This document shows, piece by piece, positions 9,045-17,919 of a stretch of 64,000 nucleotides of DNA. Made by a program: the position numbers and the translations under genes. Under the pieces are notes generated by a model. That model had not been told where the DNA came from. It did no database searches and saw only the letters and a program-made list of their open reading frames with translations. Origin of the DNA: Exiguobacterium aestuarii (GTDB taxonomy: Bacteria > Bacillota > Bacilli > Exiguobacteriales > Exiguobacteriaceae); contig NZ_JAIVAC010000001.1 in assembly GCF_020171655.1 (NCBI RefSeq), positions 558,001 through 622,000 on the forward strand. Reading direction: 5' to 3'. Position 1 is the first letter of the stretch; each line of letters opens with the position of its first letter.

Positions 9045-10090
9045 CTATTCCAATCGCGGCATCGACCCCGTATCAGGTTATCGTCGACGATCAAGATCGC
9101 TGGATGGAAACAAGTGATTGGTCACGTTACCCGATGCTTTGGGTCGTCACAGATGAACGGGTCGACGCACTTTACAGGGAATCGTTCCTTACAAAGTTGA
9201 AGCAAGTCCATCCATGCGTCGTCTCATCTGTCGTCAAGGCGGGTGATGCGTCGAAGTCGTTATCGCAACTCGAACAGCTCGTCACAGAAGGATTGAGACA
9301 CGGATGCGACCGTCATACTCTGATTGTCGCTTTCGGTGGCGGGATGATTGGTGATTTGGCCGGTTTTTTAGCGAGTGTCTACATGCGTGGTGTGCCTTAC
9401 ATACAAGTCCCGACGACGATTTTAGCACACGATTCGGCTGTCGGTGGTAAAGTCGCCGTCAATCATCCGCTTGCGAAAAATGCGATCGGCTCATTCTATC
9501 AACCGATTGGTGTCTATTATAATGTTTCTCGACTTCATACCTTGCCGATCCAAGAAGTTCGGAGCGGTCTCGGTGAACTATTGAAACATGCGTATTTATC
9601 ACGTTACGTCCTCGAATCCTCTTTCGAGGACGACTTGTTTTCCGCTCTTTCTGAACATCAGGAATTGGATTGGGTCACATGGCTCGCACGCGGCATTGAA
9701 GTGAAACGAGCAGTTGTCGAGAAAGATGAGCAAGAGCAAGGTATTCGCGCTTGGCTGAACTTCGGGCATACGTTCGGTCATGCGCTTGAGTCCGTCGAAG
9801 CGTACCGTATCCCTCACGGAGAAGCGGTGTTACATGGGATGGTGTTTGCCTTTTTACTATCGGGAGACGAGACACGGGCGAAACGATTGTTTGATTGGAT
9901 TCGTCTGAACGATGTCACACCGATTGACTGGAAACCGTTCGAGCAATATGTCGAAAAAATGGTTCGGGATAAAAAGAATCGTCATGGCGAAATTCGGTTC
10001 GTCTTGCTCCGTGACACGATTGTCGTTGAATCTGTGCCGCTCGAGCACCTTGAACATACATTTGAACAGATGAAAGGATGGTGGGAATGA
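9038..10090 (+). CDS. aroB: 3-dehydroquinate synthase
   Basis: AroB makes 3-dehydroquinate from DAHP with NAD+ and a metal. The NAD-binding region reads [21 protein letters not shown], the segment [22 protein letters not shown] is highly conserved, and [11 protein letters not shown] carries metal-ligand histidines. The length is 350 residues. It overlaps aroC at its start and aroA at its end. In B. subtilis aroH, the trp genes, hisC and tyrA lie between aroB and aroE; none of these is present here. Confidence 0.97.
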   Translation: MVTIPIAASTPYQVIVDDQDRWMETSDWSRYPMLWVVTDERVDALYRESFLTKLKQVHPCVVSSVVKAGDASKSLSQLEQLVTEGLRHGCDRHTLIVAFGGGMIGDLAGFLASVYMRGVPYIQVPTTILAHDSAVGGKVAVNHPLAKNAIGSFYQPIGVYYNVSRLHTLPIQEVRSGLGELLKHAYLSRYVLESSFEDDLFSALSEHQELDWVTWLARGIEVKRAVVEKDEQEQGIRAWLNFGHTFGHALESVEAYRIPHGEAVLHGMVFAFLLSGDETRAKRLFDWIRLNDVTPIDWKPFEQYVEKMVRDKKNRHGEIRFVLLRDTIVVESVPLEHLEHTFEQMKGWWE

Positions 10091-11340
10091 TGAGTTTAAA
10101 CGGTTCAATCCGTGTGCCGAGTGATAAGTCGATCACTCATCGTGCGCTTTTATTCGGCATGATGGCGACTGGGACGACGCGCGTCGTGCATCCACTTCTC
10201 GGGGCCGATTGTCGCTCTACGCTTGACATCATTCGATCACTCGGAGCAGAAGTGATTGAAAAACAAGACGAACTCCTCATCACGGGGATCGAGTCACCGC
10301 GTTCGGCAAGATTAGACTGCGGGAACTCAGGGACGACGATGCGCTTGTTGATTGGACTCTTATCGGGGTATGATGGGTCATTTGAACTCGTGGGAGATGA
10401 GTCATTGTCAAAACGTCCGATGCGACGTGTCAACGCACCACTCCGTGAAATGGGAGCGGACGTGAAAGGTGATCTGGCGCCGATCGTGATTGAAGGAAAA
10501 ACGCTACAATCCATCGACTATACGTTACCGGTAGCGAGCGCCCAAGTGAAATCGGCTGTCCTCCTTGCCGGGTTACGTGCGGAAGGGACGACGATTGTTC
10601 GTGAACCGATATTGTCTAGAGACCATACTGAGCGAATGTTGCCGCTCTTTGGGGCGCAGCTCACTGTTGATGCGGAAAAAGGGGAACGAATCATTCGTGT
10701 CGAACCTTCTCGACTAAGCGGCGCGACGGTCGATGTACCGGCAGACCCTTCGTCGGCTGCCTTCTTCTGGGCAGGGGCGGCCATCGTGCCGAATAGCTCC
10801 GTCACGACGACGGACGTCTGTTTGAATGAGACGCGAATCGGATTTTTGCGGACGCTCGAACGGATGGGGGCACACGTCATCATCTCCAATGAACGAACCA
10901 TCGGGGAGGAATTGGTCGGTGACGTCACGGTGACGACAAGTGAACTGTCTGGCACGGTCATAGAAGGGGATATGATCCCGTCACAAATCGATGAGTTGCC
11001 GTTATTCGCATTCGTCGCTTCACAGGCAAATTCTCCGTCAATCGTGAAAGACGCAGCGGAACTGAGAGTGAAGGAGACGGACCGGATTGATGTGGTCGTC
11101 TCGGAGTTGCGAAAATTGGGGGTGGACATCGTTGGAAAAGAGGATGGATTTATCGTAAAACCGAGTCGTCTTCATGGCGGAAACGTCTCGGCTCATGGTG
11201 ACCATCGTCTGTCGATGATGTTACAAGTCGCTACACTCGTCACGGATGAAACGATCCAGATTGAAGGCATTGATGCGTCCGATGTCAGCTATCCCGGCTT
11301 CCGTCAAGATTTACAACAGATTCAACGTGAGATAGAATAA
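10087..11340 (+). CDS. aroA: 3-phosphoshikimate 1-carboxyvinyltransferase (EPSP synthase)
   Basis: AroA condenses shikimate 3-phosphate with phosphoenolpyruvate. The motifs DKSITHRALLFG, LDCGNSGTTMRLL and LRVKETDRI mark the substrate and inhibitor binding site. The sequence has the LDCGNSGTTMRLL form rather than the NAGTAMRPL form. The start is one of two adjacent ATGs (10087 or 10090) that overlap the aroB stop; both follow AAAGG. This is the last aro gene in the row; the TPR gene begins 29 bases downstream. Confidence 0.96.
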   Translation: MMSLNGSIRVPSDKSITHRALLFGMMATGTTRVVHPLLGADCRSTLDIIRSLGAEVIEKQDELLITGIESPRSARLDCGNSGTTMRLLIGLLSGYDGSFELVGDESLSKRPMRRVNAPLREMGADVKGDLAPIVIEGKTLQSIDYTLPVASAQVKSAVLLAGLRAEGTTIVREPILSRDHTERMLPLFGAQLTVDAEKGERIIRVEPSRLSGATVDVPADPSSAAFFWAGAAIVPNSSVTTTDVCLNETRIGFLRTLERMGAHVIISNERTIGEELVGDVTVTTSELSGTVIEGDMIPSQIDELPLFAFVASQANSPSIVKDAAELRVKETDRIDVVVSELRKLGVDIVGKEDGFIVKPSRLHGGNVSAHGDHRLSMMLQVATLVTDETIQIEGIDASDVSYPGFRQDLQQIQREIE

Positions 11341-11369
11341 CGACAAACCGAAGGCCAGGAGGACGAAAC

Positions 11370-12644
11370 ATGCTAGATGAAGCAGCATTAACACATATTA
11401 TCGAGATGCTTGAATCAGGAGAGACTGAACATGCTCTTGCACATATAGAAGAACTTGAGAAAGATGGGTCGGATGATGATCGCTTAGCGATTGCTGATTT
11501 GTATTTAGAGCTTGGTCTTGCTGACCGAGCGACAGAAGTCCTTTCAAAATTGTACGTGGATTATGAAGGTGACCCAAACGTCGCCCTTTCACTTGCAGAG
11601 GCATATTTAGACAGTGACCGTGAAGAAGAGGCGATTGCTGTTTTAGAGAAGGTCAAGTCAGATGACGCGGAGACGCAAGTGAGAAGTCTCGTCTTATTAG
11701 CTGATTTGTATCAATCTCAGGGGCTCGATGAGGTAGCCGTGAAAAAATTGATGGAAGCTCTTGAAAAGAATCCAGACGAACCATTACTCATCTATGGGTT
11801 GGCGGAATTGTACGCATCAACGGGGTCGTTCGAGCAGGCCATCCCGCTCTATGCACGTTTACCTAAAATGAATTTGCCGTCCGAGATCGATTATCAAGCG
11901 GACTATGCGGAAGCACTCACAATGGTTGGGTCGTTCGAAGAAGCGCTCGACGAGTATGAAAAAGCAACACATCGTAATTTAAATACCGTCTTCGGACATG
12001 CGATGACAGCACATCGAATCGGTCGAGAGGAAGTTGCCATCAAGCAGTTTAAAGAGCTTCAGGCGATGGACCCGGACTTTACCTCGCTCTATCTTCCTTA
12101 CACCGAAGCATTGGACGCGAATGGACAGACGGAAGAAGCGCTTGAAATCGTCGATCAAGGAATCACGCGCGACGACTATAATGACGAACTTCGTCACGTC
12201 AAAGCGAAATTGTTCCTCAAACTCGGTAATCGCGATGGGGCCGTTAAAGAGCTTCGAGAAGCACTCGTCTTGAATCCGGAATCACTACAAGCGACAGAAT
12301 TGATCTTATCGATTTTATTCGAAGCAGGAGAAATCGATGACGTCCTCGAAACAATAGATGCACTCGAAGATCATACGACGTCCCCGCTGATGACTTGGTA
12401 CAAGGCGAAGGCGAAATATGAGCTCGAGGAATATGACGAAGCTGTCAGTTTATATGCCTCGATTGAGCCGATGATGAAAGAGGACGTGTCATTTGTGACA
12501 GAATGGGCTACACTGTTGATAGAGGAAGGTCGTAGACAAGACGCGAGACGTGTGGTCGAGCAATCGCTTGCACTAGTGGTCGATCTTGAAGATCGCCAAG
12601 TGCTCGAAGACCAGCTCGAACAATTGTCTGATGACGTAGAATGA
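11370..12644 (+). CDS. ypiA: TPR-repeat protein (YpiA-like)
   Basis: This 424-residue cytoplasmic protein is almost entirely alpha-helical tetratricopeptide-like repeats, with repeated patterns such as LADLYLELGLADRATEVL, LYGLAELYASTGSFEQAI-type and LREALVLNPESLQA. No catalytic domain or membrane segment is visible. TPR proteins act as interaction scaffolds. Its place between aroA and ypiB matches B. subtilis YpiA, whose role is not well defined. The start follows CCAGGAGGACG, a near-perfect ribosome binding site. Confidence 0.85.
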   Translation: MLDEAALTHIIEMLESGETEHALAHIEELEKDGSDDDRLAIADLYLELGLADRATEVLSKLYVDYEGDPNVALSLAEAYLDSDREEEAIAVLEKVKSDDAETQVRSLVLLADLYQSQGLDEVAVKKLMEALEKNPDEPLLIYGLAELYASTGSFEQAIPLYARLPKMNLPSEIDYQADYAEALTMVGSFEEALDEYEKATHRNLNTVFGHAMTAHRIGREEVAIKQFKELQAMDPDFTSLYLPYTEALDANGQTEEALEIVDQGITRDDYNDELRHVKAKLFLKLGNRDGAVKELREALVLNPESLQATELILSILFEAGEIDDVLETIDALEDHTTSPLMTWYKAKAKYELEEYDEAVSLYASIEPMMKEDVSFVTEWATLLIEEGRRQDARRVVEQSLALVVDLEDRQVLEDQLEQLSDDVE

Positions 12645-12667
12645 TAAAGGGAAGGGAATGAGGTCAG

Positions 12668-13201
12668 ATGGTCGAGCGGAAACGGAATTTTTTGAAGCGA
12701 TTTGTCGCTCATCATACACTTCGGAAACGTGAAGCGAAATGGATTCTTGACTACTGGTTGAGACATCCGGATAAGCTTGGCAACGTTCATTTCGTAACAA
12801 ACGCCTCGGTCTCGCCACGAAGTCTTGTGATGACGGCGTACGGATTTGACGGTGAACCGTTTCGATATCGACGGGGAGACCTTGTGACCATGAATCCTGA
12901 AAAGGCTTATCATGACATCCGTCTGCACGATGGGCCAATTTATGTGGAATTGAATTTTCAAGGCATGATGATTGATGAGAATTGGATTGACATCGTGGAG
13001 CAAAATCCGTTTGAACCGGTGGCGGAAGTGAAAGATGAAGTATCGTCTTCTGCTCAGACGGTCATTCAAGCTTCCGTTGCCCAATTCGAAGAAGAGCGTT
13101 TATTGATTGAAATCGATAAAGCACTCGACCGTCGGGACGAGAACTTATTCCGCAATTTGACGAGTCAACTCCACCAAGTACGGGAATCTAAATTATTTTG
13201 A
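12668..13201 (+). CDS. ypiB: YpiB family protein (UPF0302)
   Basis: The 177-residue protein matches the YpiB/UPF0302 pattern: FLKRFVAHHTLRKREAKWIL near the start, NVHFV, then SPRSLVMTAYGFDGEPFRY and KAYHDIRLHDGPIYVELNF, ending with a helical IDKALDRRDENLFRNLT segment. No enzymatic motif is evident. B. subtilis YpiB is in the same place and has been linked to control of envelope or respiratory functions; that link cannot be seen here. It ends at a strong terminator. Confidence 0.85.
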   Translation: MVERKRNFLKRFVAHHTLRKREAKWILDYWLRHPDKLGNVHFVTNASVSPRSLVMTAYGFDGEPFRYRRGDLVTMNPEKAYHDIRLHDGPIYVELNFQGMMIDENWIDIVEQNPFEPVAEVKDEVSSSAQTVIQASVAQFEEERLLIEIDKALDRRDENLFRNLTSQLHQVRESKLF

Positions 13202-13242
13202 AAAAAACAAGCGCTTCCGTTCCGGTTGGCGCTTGTTTTTTG
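13202..13242 (+). terminator. Rho-independent terminator after ypiB
   Basis: CAAGCGC and GCGCTTG pair across a loop of 13 or so bases, flanked by A-run and TTTTTT, so it might work in both directions. Confidence 0.85.
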
Positions 13243-13361
13243 GTATATTAATAACGTAGGAATACACAATTATTTCACAGTTCGTTCATAAGTTTGAAAC
13301 GTGAACGAAGTCATGTACGATACAATAGACATGATGAGATAAGTTGGAGAGGAGGGAAAAG

Positions 13362-13802
13362 ATGAGGTTCGATAGTCAAGGGGCACTGCGCTCGATTGCC
13401 GAACGACAATACGTCGATACGCTCATCGTTCCGCTCGCAGAATTGGCGTTTGGTGAGGATATGGTTCGTAAAGCCGAAAGCTATGAAGTCATTCATGCTG
13501 TCACGGTCGAGACAGAACGTCAATTATCTGGTCGGACGATGCTCAGCCCAACGCTCAGTTACACCGATGTGGAAGCTGGTGTGGAACTGGTGAAAGATGT
13601 GGTGGCAAAAGCGGAATCATCCGGTTTTTCTCACGTTTTGTTTATTGCGTCAGACGTCCGTTTCAAGCCATATGATTTGCCGATTTTGTTCGTACCACCG
13701 CTTGCGCTAGGAGCGATGTCGAGCGATCAGGCGCACACGATGGTTCAAAATTTTGCGACACAAGTTATCACGGAACTTTCGAGCCGTTGGATGGCGACAT
13801 GA
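13362..13802 (+). CDS. ypiF: YpiF-like protein (DUF2487)
   Basis: The product is a 146-residue soluble protein of unknown function. The opening MRFDSQGALRSIAERQYVDT and the later GRTMLSPTLSY and FVPPLALGAM segments match DUF2487 proteins such as B. subtilis YpiF, which also sits directly before qcrA. I chose the ATG at 13362 because GGAGGGA precedes it by six bases. A 110-base gap with a promoter separates it from qcrA. Confidence 0.8.
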   Translation: MRFDSQGALRSIAERQYVDTLIVPLAELAFGEDMVRKAESYEVIHAVTVETERQLSGRTMLSPTLSYTDVEAGVELVKDVVAKAESSGFSHVLFIASDVRFKPYDLPILFVPPLALGAMSSDQAHTMVQNFATQVITELSSRWMAT

Positions 13803-13807
13803 AGCGG

Positions 13808-13836
13808 TTGACGTAGAGGTTTTATTGATATACTAT
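13808..13836 (+). promoter_or_regulatory. Likely sigma-A promoter of qcrABC
   Basis: TTGACG (13808-13813) and TACTAT (13831-13836) are 17 bases apart; an overlapping TATACT at 13829 would give 15. Confidence 0.55.
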
Positions 13837-13912
13837 TTTGTTGAGTGAGAAATTTTTGTGAAGAATGCATAAAGAATTATGGGGTTATGCACACGAATGA
13901 GGGGGGAACGAA

Positions 13913-14416
13913 ATGGCTCAAAATGGGTCAAAAGTCACGCGCCGTCAGTTCTTAACGTACACACTGACTGGAGTAGGTGGCTTTATGGCGGCAACATTGA
14001 TCAGTCCGATGGTCAACTTTGCGATTGATCCGGTTTTGAAAAAATCTGGAGCAGGCGACAAAGTAAAAGTAATGAGTCTTGATGACATCACGACTGAGCC
14101 GCAACGTGTCGACTTTAAGAAACAAACACAAGATGCTTGGTACGAATTTGAAGAAACGCTCTCAGCATGGGTATACAAAACAGAAAGTGGCGAAATCATC
14201 GCACTCTCTCCGATTTGTACACACCTCGGCTGTCAGGTAGCTTTTGCGGGTGATCCGACTCGTCCACAAGAATTTTTCTGTCCGTGTCACTTAGGACGTT
14301 ACGAAAAAGATGGAACGAACATTCCGGGTACACCACCAACAGCACCACTTGCACGTTATGAAAAAGAAGAAAAAGATGGCTTCCTATACCTAGGTAGCCC
14401 AATTTCACAGAAGTGA
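13913..14416 (+). CDS. qcrA: Menaquinol:cytochrome c reductase Rieske iron-sulfur subunit
   Basis: QcrA carries the 2Fe-2S cluster of the bc complex that passes electrons from menaquinol to cytochrome c. Ligand motifs CTHLGC (102-107) and CPCH (123-126) are complete. The N-terminus has a twin-arginine pair (Arg10-Arg11 in VTRRQFLTYT) before a hydrophobic anchor at about residues 14-37, consistent with export through the Tat pathway while staying membrane-bound. It is the first gene of qcrABC. Confidence 0.96.
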   Translation: MAQNGSKVTRRQFLTYTLTGVGGFMAATLISPMVNFAIDPVLKKSGAGDKVKVMSLDDITTEPQRVDFKKQTQDAWYEFEETLSAWVYKTESGEIIALSPICTHLGCQVAFAGDPTRPQEFFCPCHLGRYEKDGTNIPGTPPTAPLARYEKEEKDGFLYLGSPISQK

Positions 14417-14431
14417 GAGGGGGACTAGTCG

Positions 14432-15103
14432 ATGTTACAAAAAATTTATGATTGGGTCGATGAGCGCGTAGACATCACACCGCTCTGGCGCGATATCGCA
14501 GACCACGAAGTACCAGAACACGTCAACCCTGCCCATCACTTCTCTGCATTTGTCTATTGTTTTGGTGGTTTGACGTTCTTTACAATCGTCATCCAAATCC
14601 TTTCAGGGATGTTCTTGACGATGTACTATGTACCAGATATCATCAACGCGCACGCGTCGGTATACTATTTGCAAAATGAAATCGCACACGGACAAATCGT
14701 TCGTGGGATGCACCACTGGGGCGCATCCGTTGCAATCGTCATGTTATTCTTACATACGCTCCGCGTGTTCTTCACGGGATCGTATAAGAAGCCACGTGAG
14801 CTTAACTGGGTCGTCGGTGTTCTCTTGTTCTTCGTCGTCTTGGCGCTTGGACTCACAGGATACTTGCTTCCATGGGACATGAAAGCATTGTTCGCAACGA
14901 AAGTTACGCTTCAAATCGCTGAAAGTGTACCGGTCATCGGTGGTATTGCGAAGACACTTCTCGCCGGTGGTGAGATTGTCGGGGCGAGCACGCTCGCACG
15001 ATTCTTCGCCATCCACGTCTTCTTCTTACCGGCGGCATTGTTCGGACTATTGGGAGCCCACTTCTTGATGATTCGTAAACAAGGGGTTTCTGGACCGCTA
15101 TAA
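14432..15103 (+). CDS. qcrB: Menaquinol:cytochrome c reductase cytochrome b subunit
   Basis: QcrB is the b6-type heme b subunit, 223 residues with four membrane helices. Conserved segments are AFVYCFGGLTFFTIVIQILSG, MHHWGASVAIVMLFLHTLR and the GYLLPWD motif, and AIHVFFLPA in the fourth helix; the paired histidines in helices two and four bind the hemes. The gene lies 15 bases after qcrA and 33 before qcrC. It is shorter than mitochondrial cytochrome b because the last helices are in QcrC. Confidence 0.96.
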   Translation: MLQKIYDWVDERVDITPLWRDIADHEVPEHVNPAHHFSAFVYCFGGLTFFTIVIQILSGMFLTMYYVPDIINAHASVYYLQNEIAHGQIVRGMHHWGASVAIVMLFLHTLRVFFTGSYKKPRELNWVVGVLLFFVVLALGLTGYLLPWDMKALFATKVTLQIAESVPVIGGIAKTLLAGGEIVGASTLARFFAIHVFFLPAALFGLLGAHFLMIRKQGVSGPL

Positions 15104-15136
15104 GCCGATTCGAGGAGAAAAAGGAGGAGAAACGAT

Positions 15137-15931
15137 ATGCATCGCGGTAAAGGGATGAAATTTGTAACCGACTCTCGAGTAGGAATCTCGAATCGGAAAC
15201 AAAACATTGCAAAAGACTATTCAGAATACCCAGGACGCACAGAGGCGTTTTGGCCGAACTTCTTGCTTAAAGAGTGGATGGTAGGGTCGGTCTTCTTGAT
15301 CGGCTTCATCGCTTTGACAATCGTCGAAGCACCACCGCTTCAAAATATCGCCGATCCAACGAACACGTCATACATTCCATTACCGGACTGGTATTTCTTG
15401 TTCTTGTATCAATTACTCAAATATCAATTCGCTGCAGGAGACTGGATCTTGCTTGGTACGGTCATCATTCCAGGTTTGGCGTTCACGGCACTTCTCATCG
15501 CACCTTGGCTTGACCAAGGTCTCGAGCGTCGTCCGGCGAAACGTCCAGTCGCCATCAGTTTCATGTTGCTCGGTATTCTCTCGGTCTTCTACTTGACTTG
15601 GGAATCTGTTCAAACGACACACTGGGATCAAGTCCACGCTCAAGGTGAACTTCAAATTCCAGGTGAAGGTCCTGAAATTGATACAGCTGCACCAGGATAT
15701 GAGATTTATTCAGCTCAATCTTGTGTGAACTGCCACGGTCAAAACCTAGAAGGTGGAGCAGCAGCTCCAGCACTCGTCGGAACACAGTACACAGCTGAAG
15801 AGATTGCGGATATCGCTGTAAACGGGATTGGGACGATGCCTGCTGGTCAGTGGGACGGCTCACCTGAAGATTTACAAGTACTATCTGAATTCATCGCTTC
15901 ATATGGTGAGGGCGGCGAAAATAACGAGTAA
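15137..15931 (+). CDS. qcrC: Menaquinol:cytochrome c reductase subunit QcrC (subunit IV fused to cytochrome c)
   Basis: The N-terminal part resembles subunit IV of b6f complexes, with three membrane helices (about 48-66, 103-122 and 138-155) and the quinol-site segment PLPDWYFLFLYQLLKY. The C-terminal part, from about residue 185, is a cytochrome c domain with a single heme site CVNCH at 196-200 and a later methionine ligand candidate in GTMPAG. This fusion is typical of Bacillales. The heme domain faces outside. A strong terminator ends the operon. Confidence 0.96.
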   Translation: MHRGKGMKFVTDSRVGISNRKQNIAKDYSEYPGRTEAFWPNFLLKEWMVGSVFLIGFIALTIVEAPPLQNIADPTNTSYIPLPDWYFLFLYQLLKYQFAAGDWILLGTVIIPGLAFTALLIAPWLDQGLERRPAKRPVAISFMLLGILSVFYLTWESVQTTHWDQVHAQGELQIPGEGPEIDTAAPGYEIYSAQSCVNCHGQNLEGGAAAPALVGTQYTAEEIADIAVNGIGTMPAGQWDGSPEDLQVLSEFIASYGEGGENNE

Positions 15932-15937
15932 GCCATA

Positions 15938-15972
15938 AAGTGTAGCCTGAGAAACCAGGCTACACTTTTTTA
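15938..15972 (+). terminator. Rho-independent terminator of qcrABC
   Basis: AAGTGTAGCCTG and CAGGCTACACTT pair perfectly and are followed by TTTTT. Confidence 0.95.
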
Positions 15973-16019
15973 CTTATGTATTCGTATTGCGATAAACTGA
16001 AGAAAAAAGGATTGAGAAC

Positions 16020-16637
16020 ATGAACCCGACGTTTTTAAACACTTTCTTAATGAATCGAATCGTACTGACGCTATTATTTGTGATCAACTTAGGCGGTACG
16101 ATTTACGGTTATATTTGGTATGAGCCTCAGCTGCGGGACACACCATACGTCTATTGGCCGTTTGTCCCGGACAGCCCGACAGCATCCCTCTTCTTTACAA
16201 TCGTCCTCGGATTATGGATCGTGAATAAGCGTTCACCATTATTCGAGACGCTTGCATTCATTACCTTAATCAAATACGGGGTCTGGGCCGTCATCATGAA
16301 TATCATGTTTTTAGGGACGTTACCCGTGGATGCACCGACCATCACCATCTTAATGGCGGTCATGTTGATGGTTTCTCATGGAGCGATGGCGCTTCAAGCA
16401 CTGATCTACGCACCTTTTATGAAGTGGACCATTACATCGTTTGTCTGTACATTGATTTGGGTAATTCATAATGACGTAGTTGATTATGTGCTCGGTCAAT
16501 GGCCTCGCTATCCGTCACTCGCGGAACATATCATGTGGATCGGCTACGGCTCGTTTTGGTTAACGGGATTATGTTTTTTTATGGGATATGCGTTCGTCCT
16601 ACGCCCTTCGCTTGAAAATAAGTTCATAAGAATGTAA
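16020..16637 (+). CDS. ypjA: YpjA-like integral membrane protein (DUF1405)
   Basis: The 205-residue protein has about six hydrophobic segments. The sequence GGTIYGYIWYEPQLRDTPYVYWPFVPDSPTA is split by the motif FVPDSPTASLFF that marks DUF1405 proteins. B. subtilis YpjA also lies directly after qcrC. Function is unknown; a link to the respiratory chain is suggested only by position. A GGATTGAG ribosome binding site precedes the ATG. The yugP-type gene follows after 38 bases without a terminator. Confidence 0.8.
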   Translation: MNPTFLNTFLMNRIVLTLLFVINLGGTIYGYIWYEPQLRDTPYVYWPFVPDSPTASLFFTIVLGLWIVNKRSPLFETLAFITLIKYGVWAVIMNIMFLGTLPVDAPTITILMAVMLMVSHGAMALQALIYAPFMKWTITSFVCTLIWVIHNDVVDYVLGQWPRYPSLAEHIMWIGYGSFWLTGLCFFMGYAFVLRPSLENKFIRM

Positions 16638-16675
16638 AATCAAATTATCAAATACACGCAGAGGTGAAATAGAAA

Positions 16676-17359
16676 ATGTCATTAGGTGGCTATATTTTCT
16701 ATCTTGCACTGATTATGCTCATCCCCTTATGGGCCCAGATGCGAGTGAAAAGCACGTACAAACAGTTTTTAAAACAGCCGCTTCAAAGCGGTGTCACCGG
16801 CGCACAAGTCGCTGATTTCATCATGAAACAAAACGGTGTCCACAACGTACGAATCGAGATGGTCGATGGACTCATGAGCGACCACTATGATCCGGTCAAT
16901 AAGGTCGTCCGTCTCTCTCGTGAAGTGTATCAAGGTTCGACGATTTCGTCGGCAGCCATCGCGGCCCACGAGATCGGTCACGTCATTCAAGATGCGACCG
17001 ACTACAAGATGATGCGCGTTCGACATAGCCTCGTTCCAGTTGTCAACATCACGTCGAACTTGTCGTTCCCATTGTTACTCGGTGGTTTCTTGTTCGGTGC
17101 ACTCGGATTGGCACAACTCGGTGTCATCATGATGCTCGGTGCGGTCGTGTTCCAATTGATCACGCTCCCGGTCGAGTTCGATGCGTCGAAACGAGCGATG
17201 GCTCAGTTGACGTCACACGGCATCGTGACGGCGACAGAAGAGTCTGGCGCACGGAAAGTATTGAATGCCGCAGCATGGACGTATGTGGCTGCAACACTCG
17301 TAGCCGTTGCCGAACTCATCCGTTTGGCGCTCATCGTCTTCATGCCACGTGAGGAATAG
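16676..17359 (+). CDS. yugP: YugP-like membrane zinc metallopeptidase
   Basis: This 227-residue protein has an N-terminal membrane segment, a zinc-protease motif HEIGH at residues 98-102 followed by VIQD, then three further hydrophobic segments near 117-160 and 205-222. It belongs to the neutral zinc metallopeptidase family Zn_peptidase_2, as B. subtilis YugP. Substrate unknown. In B. subtilis ypjB, ypjC and others sit in this interval, so yugP here is a local rearrangement. It ends at a terminator. Confidence 0.85.
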   Translation: MSLGGYIFYLALIMLIPLWAQMRVKSTYKQFLKQPLQSGVTGAQVADFIMKQNGVHNVRIEMVDGLMSDHYDPVNKVVRLSREVYQGSTISSAAIAAHEIGHVIQDATDYKMMRVRHSLVPVVNITSNLSFPLLLGGFLFGALGLAQLGVIMMLGAVVFQLITLPVEFDASKRAMAQLTSHGIVTATEESGARKVLNAAAWTYVAATLVAVAELIRLALIVFMPREE

Positions 17360-17363
17360 AACG

Positions 17364-17396
17364 AAATCCCGTCAAGAATCGGCGGGATTTTTTTAT
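17364..17396 (+). terminator. Rho-independent terminator after the yugP-like gene
   Basis: AAATCCCG and CGGGATTT pair across TCAAGAATCG, followed by a T-rich run. Confidence 0.85.
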
Positions 17397-17421
17397 TTTT
17401 TGATGAAAGGAAATGTTGTTG

Positions 17422-17877
17422 ATGAAACCGCAACTGACAGAGTACGGTCATGAGCAATTGAAAAATAAACTAGCCATGTTAAGACAGGCTCGGACAGATG
17501 CGCGTGAACGTATACGTACAGCGCGGAAATTTTGTGATTTTCGAGAAGATGTCACCTATACTGAGGCGGTACGGGAATATGAGCGGGTAGAGGCGGATAT
17601 TCAAGACCTTGAGCGCCTGCTTGCCGACGTGACAATCGTCGAATCCGAACAGTCAGAAGTCGTGACATTCGGGAATCGGGTCGTGATTCGTGAAGGCGAC
17701 GAGGATACCGAGAGTTATCGAATCGTGAGTGAGGCAGAAGCGGATCTAGAACGAGGAAGCATTTCGATGACATCACCACTCGGTCTTAGTTTGATGGGGG
17801 CGACAATTGGTCAAACGATTCAAATCGAAACGCCAGGAGGCACGATTCAAGTTGAGGTGCTCAACATTGAGCCATAA
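17422..17877 (+). CDS. GreA/GreB-family transcript cleavage factor-like protein
   Basis: Gre factors insert a coiled coil into the RNA polymerase secondary channel and stimulate cleavage of backtracked RNA. The N-terminal half here is a predicted coiled coil (about residues 5-70), and the C-terminal half has the FKBP-like Gre domain with SPLGLSLMGATIGQTIQIETPGG. The coil tip reads FCDFREDVTYTEA instead of the usual FGDLSENSEYD-type tip; the two acidic positions (Asp and Glu three apart) are kept. It may be a second, divergent GreA. The true start may be one of four clustered codons between 17413 and 17422; 17422 fits the AAAGGAAA site best. Confidence 0.75.
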   Translation: MKPQLTEYGHEQLKNKLAMLRQARTDARERIRTARKFCDFREDVTYTEAVREYERVEADIQDLERLLADVTIVESEQSEVVTFGNRVVIREGDEDTESYRIVSEAEADLERGSISMTSPLGLSLMGATIGQTIQIETPGGTIQVEVLNIEP

Positions 17878-17919
17878 AAAATCGCCCGTTCATTCCTGTG
17901 AACGAGGCGATTTTTTGCT
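17875..17919. terminator. Bidirectional terminator between the GreA-like and YitT-like genes
   Basis: AAAAAATCGCC...GTTCA and TGAAC...GGCGATTTTTT form a long stem with A-run and T-run on the two sides, between convergent genes. Confidence 0.9.

Noticed and set aside
10518-11129. A minus-strand frame of 203 codons inside aroA.
   Set aside because: Antisense shadow of aroA; composition dominated by Ser, Thr and Arg.
12371-13084. A long minus-strand frame of 237 codons opposite ypiA and ypiB.
   Set aside because: It lies opposite two conserved genes, spans a gap between them, has no ribosome binding site and has Ser/Arg-rich shadow composition.
13294-13326. TTGAAA and TACAAT before ypiF as a promoter, or GAAAC with CGAT as an ECF promoter.
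   Set aside because: The sigma-A spacing is 21 bases, and the ECF reading has 17 bases with a wrong -10.
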